Source: JADJYF01 sp965278995
GTDB lineage: Bacteria > Pseudomonadota > Gammaproteobacteria > Ga0077536
Assembly: GCA_965278995.1 (NCBI GenBank)
Contig: OZ257136.1
Span: forward strand, 372,001-436,000
Reading direction: 5' to 3'
Length of the DNA stretch: 64,000 nt
Part shown: in pieces, positions 45,147 through 53,336 of the stretch
Layout: each line of letters starts with the position of its first letter
How positions within the stretch are numbered: the first letter of the stretch is position 1
Program-made: the position numbers and the translations under genes
The notes under the pieces: generated by a model
The model's database searches: none
What the model was told of the DNA's origin: nothing
The model's input: the letters and a program-made list of their open reading frames with translations, nothing else

Positions 45147-46391
45147 CTATAGCGGGAATTCCGTGCTCGCAATCCAGCGCTGGCCCATCAATTCGTTCGA
45201 CGGCAGTTGCTCGTCGAGGAGCTTCTTTGCAGTCGCGATCCCAGCTACCGGCAAGCGACTCGAATCGAGAACGCCAATCTGGACGAGCACCGACGCCTGA
45301 TCCCAGTAGATATGCTCGTGGTAGAGCTTGTCGCCGCGAAAATTCACGATGGCGACCAGCGGAATCTCGACATATCGGCCGGTAGGTTCCACACCGGGCA
45401 GCATCCACGGGATTTCACACGTGTGCGTGAAGCAGAACACCATCTCATCGACCAGGCGATCGACACCGACCGTGCGCGAGACCGGGATCAGGCGTGTATC
45501 CGGCGGATTCGCGCTGACAAAGTGATACCGGTAGAAACGCTTGAGGTGAGCATGACCGACCCCGCCCGTCATAGTCGGAACATGATTCACGTACGGCTCG
45601 TCGACCATGGTGGCCATCGTCGCCTCGACATCGCGCGTCGCGAATTCGTGTTCGGTATGTTTATCCCATAGCGAGGACAGGTCGTAGACGGGCCCGAGCA
45701 CGCGGCGCAGCAGCGCAAGTGTGCGCGAATACGCCATCATCGCTGACGGTTTGTCGTACCCCGGATGTAAGGCATTGGCGAAACCATGGCCAACACCCGG
45801 GTAGCCATGGATCTGGAACGCAGACAGATTCTGCGCCAGCTCGCGCAATCCTGCCTGGGCCGTCACCGGGAGCTTGTCGTCGAGTTCGGCGAGATGCAGA
45901 ACAGTCGGGCAGGACAACGCTTGAAGTGCCTCGCCATCCTGTTCGAGCGCGACCGGATAGTAAGCGACGACACAATCCACGCGATGGCTGGCAGCCGCCA
46001 GGCAGGCGAGGCGGCCGCCGAAACTGTAGCCGACGATACCGACACCGCCAGTCTGCGCCGGATGGGCGCGGAGCACGTCAAGTGCGGCGGCAACATCGCC
46101 TGTTGACTGTTCGAGATCAAGGCGTGCGCGCAGCGCCGTTGCAGTCGCGCGGGCTTGCTCGCCGTAATCGAGTTCAGTAGCCGGGGCGATCCTCGAATAT
46201 AAATCAGGTACCACGACGACATAGCCTTCTTCGGCGTAGCGATCGGCGCAATCGCGCATGAAAGCGGTGATGCCGAAGATTTCATGCAGCAGCACCAGAC
46301 CGGGCCCGCTGCCCTGGCGCGGTGTCGCGAGATAGCCGCGCAGCGTACTACCGTCGCTGACCGGGATATCGATAGTCAAGCCGGTCTTCAT
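45147..46391 (-). CDS. Dienelactone hydrolase fused to SnoaL-like (NTF2) domain
   Basis: 414-residue two-domain protein. Residues 1-240 form an alpha/beta hydrolase of the dienelactone hydrolase family: nucleophile Ser123 in GYSFGG (classic DLH has Cys), acid Asp171/172 (ELDDKLP) and His202 (GVGHGFAN). Residues about 255-400 form a SnoaL-like NTF2 domain beginning with LWDKHTEHEFATRDVEATM. Separate proteins of both types are common; the fusion is less so. The ATG at 46391 aligns with the family start. Divergent from LLM 2 by 87 bases. Confidence 0.88.
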   Translation of the reverse strand: MKTGLTIDIPVSDGSTLRGYLATPRQGSGPGLVLLHEIFGITAFMRDCADRYAEEGYVVVVPDLYSRIAPATELDYGEQARATATALRARLDLEQSTGDVAAALDVLRAHPAQTGGVGIVGYSFGGRLACLAAASHRVDCVVAYYPVALEQDGEALQALSCPTVLHLAELDDKLPVTAQAGLRELAQNLSAFQIHGYPGVGHGFANALHPGYDKPSAMMAYSRTLALLRRVLGPVYDLSSLWDKHTEHEFATRDVEATMATMVDEPYVNHVPTMTGGVGHAHLKRFYRYHFVSANPPDTRLIPVSRTVGVDRLVDEMVFCFTHTCEIPWMLPGVEPTGRYVEIPLVAIVNFRGDKLYHEHIYWDQASVLVQIGVLDSSRLPVAGIATAKKLLDEQLPSNELMGQRWIASTEFPL

Positions 46392-46478
46392 ATGCTCGCT
46401 CCGCTCGTGTCCTGGCGCATTCTTGCGGGATACTGACGTCACCGCAACCGCGGTCCAGAACCCGATGAGGAGAGACCG

Positions 46479-47609
46479 ATGCGCCGCCCGGACAATGCCA
46501 TGTTCAACGACAACGCGTTCAAGCTCGGCATTTTCTCGCCCAATTGCGGTGGCGGAATGGCGGTCACGACCGTCGCTGAAAGGTGGGACGCGAGCTGGGC
46601 GAACAATCTGCGGCTCGCGCGCATGGCCGATGACGCAGGCATCGAGTTCCTGCTCCCGATAGCGCGATGGACGGGATACGGTGGCGTTACGGATTTCCAG
46701 GGCCACTCACTGGAGACCATCACCTGGGCCGCCGGCCTACTCGCCAGTACTTCGCGCATCACGGTATTCGCCACCGCACATACGGCTTTCCTGCACCCGC
46801 TGGTGGCGGCCAAACAGTTCGCGACCATCGATCACATTGCAGGCGTTCGCTTCGGGCTCAACATCGTCTGTGGCTGGAACCAGCCCGAATACGCCATGTT
46901 CGGACTCGACCTGCCGCCAGACCACGCAGTCCGCTATCGTTACGGCCAGGAATGGTGGGACGTGATCCGTCAAGCGTGGCAGAGTGATGCCGAGTTCGAT
47001 TGGGATGGCGAGTTCTTTCAGGTTGCGTGCGGCCGTTGCACACCGCAGCCGGTGGGCGGCACGCTGCCGCCGATCATGAATGCAGGATCGTCGGACCAGG
47101 GTCGGGAGTTTGCGGCGAAGAACTGCGATTTCCTGTTCACGGTGATGGTCGACCCGGCGAGCGGTGCGGATATCGTCAGACATATGCAGGCAGTCGCGCA
47201 CGAGCGCTACCAACGCCAACTCGGCATCTTCACGACGACCTACGTGGTCTGTCGGCCGACGACGCAGGATGCAGAGAACTATCATCGACATTACGCCATC
47301 GAGCGGGCCGATCACGCCGCGGTCGAACGATTGATGACGCTGCAGGGCATGCATGCGCAATCGTTCCCGCGCGAGTTGATCGAGACGCTCCGCGTGCAGT
47401 TCGCCGGTGGTCACGGCGTCTATCCTTTGATCGGCGATCCGGATGCGGTCGCCGACGGTCTCGAACGCATCGCCAGGGCTGGATTTGCCGGCGCGACGGT
47501 CGCTTTCGTCAACTATGCCGACGAGCTGCCTTACTTCGTGGCCGAGGTCCTGCCGCGCCTCGAAGCCAAAGGGCTGCGACAGGCAGTGGCGCTGAATGGT
47601 CGTTACTGA
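46479..47609 (+). CDS. LLM class flavin-dependent oxidoreductase (luciferase-like) 2
   Basis: 376-residue member of the group that includes RutA, SfnG and NtaA-type monooxygenases. Signatures: LGIFSPNCGGGMA, RWTGYGG, and RFGLNIVCGWNQPEYAMFG. Strong ribosome site (GAGGAGAG). The substrate cannot be assigned from sequence. Its last 22 bases, including the stop codon, form the left arm of the large inverted repeat that follows. Confidence 0.91.
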   Translation: MRRPDNAMFNDNAFKLGIFSPNCGGGMAVTTVAERWDASWANNLRLARMADDAGIEFLLPIARWTGYGGVTDFQGHSLETITWAAGLLASTSRITVFATAHTAFLHPLVAAKQFATIDHIAGVRFGLNIVCGWNQPEYAMFGLDLPPDHAVRYRYGQEWWDVIRQAWQSDAEFDWDGEFFQVACGRCTPQPVGGTLPPIMNAGSSDQGREFAAKNCDFLFTVMVDPASGADIVRHMQAVAHERYQRQLGIFTTTYVVCRPTTQDAENYHRHYAIERADHAAVERLMTLQGMHAQSFPRELIETLRVQFAGGHGVYPLIGDPDAVADGLERIARAGFAGATVAFVNYADELPYFVAEVLPRLEAKGLRQAVALNGRY

Positions 47610-47788
47610 TTCCTCTGCTGGCCCCAGGCCGTGATGTGGGAGACGCGCTTCGGGACCGTGAAAATACAGGGATGTATTTTCCCGAGCTTACATGGATGTA
47701 CTTGTAGCGTGTCCCGAAGCGCGTCTCCCACAGCGCGGCCGACCCTTACCACAGAGTGAGCGGGAATCAGTAACGACCATTCAGCGCC
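47588..47788. repeat. Nested inverted-repeat element between convergent genes
   Basis: Outer arms are a perfect 26-bp inverted repeat (47588-47613 and 47763-47788). Inner arms are a perfect 22-bp inverted repeat (47635-47656 and 47711-47732). The 54-base centre has two small hairpins: AAAATACA-GGGA-TGTATTTT (47661-47680) and TACA-TGGA-TGTA, sharing a GGATGTA core. The left outer arm overlaps the end of LLM 2; the right one lies just beyond the end of the GST gene. It could be a bidirectional terminator or a REP/MITE-like element. No second copy was noticed in the window. Confidence 0.85.
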
Positions 47789-47821
47789 CTCGGCGATAGT
47801 CGGTACAGCGGGGCTCGACGC

Positions 47822-48451
47822 TCAAGCCCGGGCGCTGGGCCGCCCTTTGACGAGTTGGTGCCAACGCGCGATGTGCGTGTGCTCCGCTGAGATCGCCAGC
47901 CCGACTGCGTTGCCGAAATCAACCGCGCAGAGCGCGGTGATATCGGCTGCGCTAAAGCGTGTGCCGGCTACGTAGTCGCCGTTCGTCAGTTGTTGATTGA
48001 GTTGCCCGAAAAACCACGTTGCGCGCTGGCGTCCGCGTTCGACCAACGCCGTAATGGTTTCCACTCCGCTGTATCCCGGCATCGCACGGCCGGCGAATGC
48101 CTGGTTTTGATTGCGGAAGAACTCGCCAATTGCACCGACACCGTTGAATTCGGCAAATCTTTCCCAGGCGGCGATGCGCGCGGTTTCAAGCGGGTCATGA
48201 CCGAGCAGATTGGGCTCGGGGTGGAGGGATTCGAGATAGCGGAAGATGCATGGGGCCTCGGAGATGACGTTGCCGTCGTCGAGCTGGAGTGCCGGCAGCG
48301 TGCCCCAGGGATTGACGGCGAGATACTCGGGCGTGAGATTTTCGCCGGCGAGAATGTTGATCTCGCGTTTCGGAATATCGAGACCTTTCTCGGCAATGAA
48401 AATACGTGCCCGGCGCGGATTCGGCGCCATCTGACAATCCCATAACAACAT
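47822..48451 (-). CDS. Glutathione S-transferase family protein
   Basis: 209 residues with a thioredoxin-like N-terminal domain (MLLWDCQMAPNPRRARIFIAEK, then NPWGTLPALQLDDG and SEAPCIFRYL) and an alpha-helical C-terminal domain. The cis-Pro and glutathione-contact Ser-Glu pair are recognisable. The reaction is unknown; such GSTs often serve in detoxification or isomerisation steps of catabolic pathways. Convergent with LLM 2. Confidence 0.9.
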   Translation of the reverse strand: MLLWDCQMAPNPRRARIFIAEKGLDIPKREINILAGENLTPEYLAVNPWGTLPALQLDDGNVISEAPCIFRYLESLHPEPNLLGHDPLETARIAAWERFAEFNGVGAIGEFFRNQNQAFAGRAMPGYSGVETITALVERGRQRATWFFGQLNQQLTNGDYVAGTRFSAADITALCAVDFGNAVGLAISAEHTHIARWHQLVKGRPSARA

Positions 48452-48572
48452 CGCACTGACTCCTCTCGGTTAGCCGTTCAGTTGGCGTGACAAATCGCCG
48501 GAACATCGCGCCGTGCTGCGTGCAAACTAGCAACCGGCACCGCTGGTAAGCAAGCTATCGGTACGGCGCAGG

Positions 48573-49616
48573 TCAGCGCGCCGCGGCCGCAACATGTCCC
48601 CAGCGGACGAGGTCGGCGACAGTATCGCGCAGACTGTCGGTCAACGGACGAAACTCGATGCCGAGATCGGCGCGAACCTTGCGGTTGTCGTAGCGCACGA
48701 TGCGACCAAGGTGGCTGCGCAGATACGAGGCAATGCCTTTGGGCTGGGTGTAAGCGGCGAGCAGGGCAAGCTTGTTGCCGAAAGCCGAGTCCAGCCCGAG
48801 TCGGGGCAGCCGGGTATGCGCAAAACCGTTATTGCGCAGGTAGTCGACGATTTCGCGCATGCTGCGGGTCTCGCCCGCACACACATAGCGCCCCTGTGCC
48901 TGCGTTGCCGTCAGGGCATTGACGTGCGCTTGCGCGACATCGCGGACATCAACGAAACCCCAGGTCAGTCCCATGATCATCGGGTAGGCGCCGGCCATGA
49001 GATCGACCAGAATCTTGTTCGACTCGTTGACACTCTTGACCATCGACGGCCCGATGACGATGAACGGATTGATGACGACGAGATCCCAGCTCGGCCGACG
49101 GGTTTCGACGAAACGCCAGGCGGCCCTTTCGGCTTCGGCTTTAGAGTAGTAATAGGGATTGCGCGTCAACGACGATTTGTCGTTCCAGTCGGCTTCGGTC
49201 AACACGCGGTTGCTGTCCGGTTCGTCGGTGATTGCGGCCATCGACGATGTCAGTACGACCCGTTTGACGCGCGCCGATTGGGCGCAGGCTTCGAGCATGG
49301 TCGCTGTGCCCTGCACAGCGGGGCGGACGAGATCGCGCTCGGCGTCCGCCACTGTGATCTGGAACGGACTGGCCATGTGCAGGACATAATCGGCGTCCTG
49401 CGCATACGCCTCGAAAGCACCCGGAGCGAGGAGATCGGCGGCAACCAGCCGCAACCTGTCAGCGGCTCCCGGAAGCGCGCGTAAATGAGCGGTTGCCGAC
49501 GCATCGTCGGGACGCCGAACAGTCCCGATGACGTCGAAACCGGCAGCGAGGAGACGTTCGATGGTATGCGAGGCAATGAAACCGGAGGCGCCGCTGATGA
49601 GGACGGTGGCAGTCAT
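48573..49616 (-). CDS. NAD(P)-dependent epimerase/dehydratase (dihydroflavonol-4-reductase-like)
   Basis: 347-residue extended SDR. Rossmann motif SGASGFIASHTIERLL at the N terminus, active-site YYYSKAEAE (YxxxK) and VINPFIVIGPSM. It belongs to the cinnamoyl-CoA/dihydroflavonol reductase-like group, which reduces carbonyls of varied substrates. Divergent from a TetR regulator with 79 bases between start codons, so that regulator is the likely controller. Confidence 0.9.
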   Translation of the reverse strand: MTATVLISGASGFIASHTIERLLAAGFDVIGTVRRPDDASATAHLRALPGAADRLRLVAADLLAPGAFEAYAQDADYVLHMASPFQITVADAERDLVRPAVQGTATMLEACAQSARVKRVVLTSSMAAITDEPDSNRVLTEADWNDKSSLTRNPYYYSKAEAERAAWRFVETRRPSWDLVVINPFIVIGPSMVKSVNESNKILVDLMAGAYPMIMGLTWGFVDVRDVAQAHVNALTATQAQGRYVCAGETRSMREIVDYLRNNGFAHTRLPRLGLDSAFGNKLALLAAYTQPKGIASYLRSHLGRIVRYDNRKVRADLGIEFRPLTDSLRDTVADLVRWGHVAAAAR

Positions 49617-49654
49617 GCTGAGTCTCCCTGGGCTGGAAAGGACAGGACGTGAAA

Positions 49655-49669
49655 TGTACTATTTGTACT
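49655..49669. promoter_or_regulatory. TGTACT repeat in the epimerase/TetR intergenic region
   Basis: TGTACT-ATT-TGTACT (two copies, 9-base period; the embedded GTAC cores also form an inverted repeat) in an A/T-rich 79-base spacer between divergent genes. Placement suits a TetR operator; unproven. Confidence 0.4.
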
Positions 49670-49695
49670 AACTATGTTCAATAAGTTTAAATATT

Positions 49696-50274
49696 ATGGA
49701 TAGCCCACCCCATCCAGTGGCCCGCCCTGCACCGAATCCGGCGCGCCGCCGCCGCCTTCTCGACGCCGCCGAGACGTTGTTTTCAACGCAGGGTTTCCGC
49801 GCCGTGACGATGGCTCGGATCGCGGCTGAAGCAGGCTTCGCCAAAGCCACGGCTTACGCTTATTTCGCTGACAAGGACGACATCTTCGCGGCCCTCGCCG
49901 AGGATCTCGCGGCGCGGGTGCTGCACGGATTCGACACCGCGCTTGCTGAACCTGGAACGACGGCCGAACGCCTGGTCCGCGCACTTTCGGGCAAGGACGT
50001 ACTGATTTTCCGGCTCGTCGCCGGCAGCCCTTATGCCGGCGAACTTTTCGCCGCGCGTGACAGACTTGTCCGCGCCGTTTTTGACGGACTCGATCGAACA
50101 CTGCTGGCCCGTGTCGCCGCTGTGCTCGACGATGGTATTGAGCGTGGTCTGTCGCCAGTGCATTTCGCGCGAATTCTGGTCCGTGCCAGTCGCGGACTGG
50201 CGATGCGGGCAGAGAGCGAAGCAGCGCTGGCGGCGGATATCGCTACGCTCGTCACACGGCTCGTCAACAGCTGA
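49696..50274 (+). CDS. TetR/AcrR family transcriptional regulator
   Basis: 192 residues. The N-terminal helix-turn-helix is typical: LLDAAETLFSTQGFRAVTMARIAAEAGFAKATAYAYFADKD in part. The C-terminal ligand domain is not assignable. The ATG at 49696 has no ribosome site and overlaps a TATTAT sequence, so a GTG seven codons later (49717) is a possible real start. Likely regulates the divergent reductase gene and possibly itself. Confidence 0.9.
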   Translation: MDSPPHPVARPAPNPARRRRLLDAAETLFSTQGFRAVTMARIAAEAGFAKATAYAYFADKDDIFAALAEDLAARVLHGFDTALAEPGTTAERLVRALSGKDVLIFRLVAGSPYAGELFAARDRLVRAVFDGLDRTLLARVAAVLDDGIERGLSPVHFARILVRASRGLAMRAESEAALAADIATLVTRLVNS

Positions 50275-50357
50275 AACGGCTTGGTCTTCAGCGCCTCGCG
50301 GTGGCGGCACGGTGGCTGCTACACTCGTGCAAGCTGAAGCTGCCGGGGGAGGGCGCG

Positions 50358-51227
50358 ATGCTGGCAGGAATCACCGACGCGGTGTGGCGCGAACGTTTTC
50401 GAGACGACGGCGTCGTTGCCATCCATGGCCTGCTTGATGGCGCGACCCTCGCGCTGGCCGAGCAGTGTTTCGCGTGGACGCTGGCCCATCCCGGACCGGG
50501 TGCGGGTGCCGTACTGGCTGGCACTCCGGGCACTTTCTACCAGGATCAGGCCAACCCCGATTCATTTCCCGCCTATCGCAATTTGCTCCGTGACACCGTC
50601 ATCGCTGATCTGGCCGCCAGTCTGTTTGCTTGCGATAACGTGTGGTTGATGTACGAACAGATCTGGCTCAAGGATGGCGCCGCCACCCGGCGTACGCCCT
50701 GGCATCAGGATCTCCCTTATTTGCCGGCAGCAGGCGACCATCTCGCTGTCATGTGGATCTGCCTCGATGCCGTCAGCCAGCCGTGTTCGCTCGAGTTCGT
50801 GCGCGGTTCGCATCGCGGCCCGTTGTACAACCCGACTGCGTTCAATCCCGATGATGTCGCTGCCAACCTGTTCGATTCGAACGAATGGCCGCAGTTGCCG
50901 GATATCGAAGCGGACCGCGCGTCGTTTCCAATCCTGTCGTGGGCGGTTGTTCCAGGCGATGTCATCGTCTTTCATCCGGCCATGCTGCATGGCGGTGCGC
51001 CGACCCTGGCCGGGGTACGCCGTCGCACGCTGTCGCTGCGGTTTTTCGGCGACGATGCCCGCTGCGCCGCCAGACCTCACGATGGCATGGCGAATATCGA
51101 TGGACTGAAACACGACGACGGTGGCCGTCATCCTTTGAAGAAAATGGCGCTCGCAGCGCCCGGCACACCGTTTCGTCACCCGGATTTTCCACAGCTGCGA
51201 CCGCGTTACGGGTCTGCCGTGGAGTAA
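50358..51227 (+). CDS. Phytanoyl-CoA dioxygenase family protein
   Basis: 289-residue Fe(II)/2-oxoglutarate-dependent oxygenase fold. Iron ligands: His116 and Asp118 (TPWHQDLPYLP) and the distal His in FHPAMLHGGAP (probably His211); an Arg at 221-223 would bind 2-oxoglutarate. CSLEFVRGSHRGP is typical. Start at 50358 follows GGGGGAGGG. Relatives hydroxylate acyl-CoAs or small metabolites; the substrate is unknown. Confidence 0.88.
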   Translation: MLAGITDAVWRERFRDDGVVAIHGLLDGATLALAEQCFAWTLAHPGPGAGAVLAGTPGTFYQDQANPDSFPAYRNLLRDTVIADLAASLFACDNVWLMYEQIWLKDGAATRRTPWHQDLPYLPAAGDHLAVMWICLDAVSQPCSLEFVRGSHRGPLYNPTAFNPDDVAANLFDSNEWPQLPDIEADRASFPILSWAVVPGDVIVFHPAMLHGGAPTLAGVRRRTLSLRFFGDDARCAARPHDGMANIDGLKHDDGGRHPLKKMALAAPGTPFRHPDFPQLRPRYGSAVE

Positions 51228-51437
51228 TCAATCCTCCAGTCGGAAGCCGACCTTGATGGTGACCTGCCAATGTGTGATTACGGCGTCACGCACTTCGCCA
51301 CGCGTTTCGACAACTTCGAACCAATCGATGTGACGCAGCGAAATACCGGCCTTGGTGATCGCGTTGCGGATGGCCTGATCGCTCGATTCCGTCGAGCTCC
51401 CAGTCAATTCAAGTTTCTTGTAGATGTGATCTTTCAT
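51228..51437 (-). CDS. Dodecin family flavin-binding protein
   Basis: 69-residue protein matching dodecin from end to end: HIYKKLELTGSSTESSDQAI, the flavin-stacking Trp in HIDWFEVVETRGEV, and HWQVTIKVGFRLED. Dodecins form dodecamers that store or buffer flavins. The ATG at 51437 gives the normal family start. It ends directly against the stop of the PhyH-like gene (convergent, no gap). Confidence 0.93.
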   Translation of the reverse strand: MKDHIYKKLELTGSSTESSDQAIRNAITKAGISLRHIDWFEVVETRGEVRDAVITHWQVTIKVGFRLED

Positions 51438-51562
51438 GTCGGCACTCCTGTGCGGGATGGTTTCCACTGCTTAGCGTAGTCGATGCGCTGCATTCGCGCT
51501 GGTATATGCAAATGCAGCATGAAGAGCTGAACCGATGTGCCCAACTTCATTAGGCACTCGCA

Positions 51563-52324
51563 TCAACGTGCGACAAAACCGCCATCGACGGCAAGCGCGT
51601 GTCCAGTCATGAACGACGCGCCGTCGGAACACAACCAGACCACCGCACTGGCGATTTCTTCCGGTTCAGCGAGCCGGCCCATCGGTTCCTGTTTGGCCAA
51701 TCGCTCGAGCAGGCCCGGATGTTCGCGATCAGCACTCTCTGTCATATTGGTCCGGACACCACCAGGGCAGACCGCGTTGATGCGGATATTCGATTTGGCA
51801 TATTCGAGCGCGGCATTCTTGGTCAGCCCGACGACGCCGTGTTTGGCAGCGCAATACGCAGGCGCACCTTTCATGCCGATCAGGCCGGCGATCGAGGCGG
51901 TATTGACGATTGCGCCGCCACTCTGCGCGAGCATCTGGCGCAATTCGTATTTCATGCAGTACCACACGCCAGTCAGGTTGACGGCAATGACACGATGCCA
52001 GTCATCGGTGGGGTAATCCGCGGTCCGGGCGACCGTACCGGCGATACCGGCATTGTTGAATGCGAGATCCAGGCGACCAAGCGCTTTCACCGTAGCCTCG
52101 ACCAGCGCGGCAACCGATGCTTCGTCGGCAACGTCAACCCGTTGCGCGCGCGCGCTGCCCCCGGCGGCCGTGATCAACTGCGCGGTTTCCTCGCAACCGG
52201 CAAGATCGAGGTCGGCAACCATGACGCTGGCGCCAGCGCGCGCCAGAGCCAGCGCGCTTGCGCGCCCGATGCCCGCTGCACCGCCGGTGACGAGCGCTAT
52301 TTTGTTTTCGCATCCCGATGTCAT
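51563..52324 (-). CDS. SDR family oxidoreductase
   Basis: 253-residue classical SDR: TGGAAGIGRASA nucleotide site, NNAG, VNTASI, catalytic YCAAKHGVVGLTKN and C-terminal FMTGHALAVDGGF. Similar to cyclohexanol/2,5-dichloro-2,5-cyclohexadiene-diol-type dehydrogenases, but substrate is not assignable. It lies 57 bases downstream of the enoyl-CoA hydratase start on the same strand, so the two may be co-transcribed in the order ECH then SDR. Confidence 0.91.
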   Translation of the reverse strand: MTSGCENKIALVTGGAAGIGRASALALARAGASVMVADLDLAGCEETAQLITAAGGSARAQRVDVADEASVAALVEATVKALGRLDLAFNNAGIAGTVARTADYPTDDWHRVIAVNLTGVWYCMKYELRQMLAQSGGAIVNTASIAGLIGMKGAPAYCAAKHGVVGLTKNAALEYAKSNIRINAVCPGGVRTNMTESADREHPGLLERLAKQEPMGRLAEPEEIASAVVWLCSDGASFMTGHALAVDGGFVAR

Positions 52325-52381
52325 GAATTCACCTCACAATGGCTTAAGTGGAAAGGCATCCCTGTGCTGTGATTGCCCGGC

Positions 52382-53239
52382 TCACTTGAATTCCGGTTCT
52401 TCCCACCACGGGAAGAATTCTGGCAGGTCCTGGCTGACCTTGCCCGGAAACGACGGCGCACGTTTGTCGAGAAAGGCGCTCACTCCTTCTTTGGCGTCAG
52501 CTCCGCGACCGAGATAATAGACACCGCGCGAATCCAGCTTGTGCGCTTCCATCGGATGGCTGGCACCGAGCATCCGCCACATCATGTGCCGTGTCAGCGT
52601 GACCGAGAGCGCAGACGTATTGGCGACGATGTCGGCAGCGATCGCGCGCGCCCGCGGTAACAGCTCCTCTGGCGCTACGACTTCCTTGACGAGTCCGCCA
52701 GCGAGTGCCTCACTGGCCGGAAAGACGCGCCCGGAATAGGACCACTCGAGTGCCTGCGAAATACCGACGACGCGTGGCAGGAACCAGCTCGAGCACGCTT
52801 CGGGGACAATCCCGCGGCGCGCAAAAACGAATCCGAAACGGGCGTCACTCGACGCGATGCGAATATCCATAGGCAATTGCATGGTGACGCCGACGCCGAC
52901 TGCAGCGCCGTTGACCGCAGCGATTACCGGTTTACGCGATTCGTAGATGCGCAAACTGAGCAAGCCACCGCCATCGCGGTTGAGGCCGGACGGCCGGTCC
53001 GGGCGCTTGTCGGCGTCGAACGTATCCGTGCCAGCCGAAAGATCAGCCCCGGCGCAGAAACCACGGCCGGCGCCAGTCACGATGATGACGCGAACCGCAT
53101 CGTCGGCGTCGGCGCGGTCGAAAGCGTCGAGCAGTTCGCTCAACATCAAGCGCGTAAACGCATTGAGTTTGTCGGGCCGGTTCAGCGTGAGGGTAAGAAT
53201 GCCGTCCTCAATCGCGTAGAGGATGTCCTGATACTGCAT
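52382..53239 (-). CDS. Enoyl-CoA hydratase/isomerase family protein
   Basis: 285-residue crotonase-fold enzyme. Oxyanion-hole segments TGAGRGFCAGADLS and AVNGAAVGVGVTMQLPMDIR are present, with a conserved acidic residue in RRGIVPEACSSWFLP. The ending EPEFK and PFPGKVSQDLPEFFPWW resemble a branch often annotated as crotonase/enoyl-CoA hydratase in degradation clusters. Actual substrate unknown. Confidence 0.92.
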   Translation of the reverse strand: MQYQDILYAIEDGILTLTLNRPDKLNAFTRLMLSELLDAFDRADADDAVRVIIVTGAGRGFCAGADLSAGTDTFDADKRPDRPSGLNRDGGGLLSLRIYESRKPVIAAVNGAAVGVGVTMQLPMDIRIASSDARFGFVFARRGIVPEACSSWFLPRVVGISQALEWSYSGRVFPASEALAGGLVKEVVAPEELLPRARAIAADIVANTSALSVTLTRHMMWRMLGASHPMEAHKLDSRGVYYLGRGADAKEGVSAFLDKRAPSFPGKVSQDLPEFFPWWEEPEFK

Positions 53240-53336
53240 GGTTCAAGGCTCCGATGTCGGCGGCGCCGGCGGCGCTGCGGTCGGTCATGGTGCCTGCTCG
53301 TCCAGCGGAAGTGAACCCGCGTTTTTCACCAGCTTT

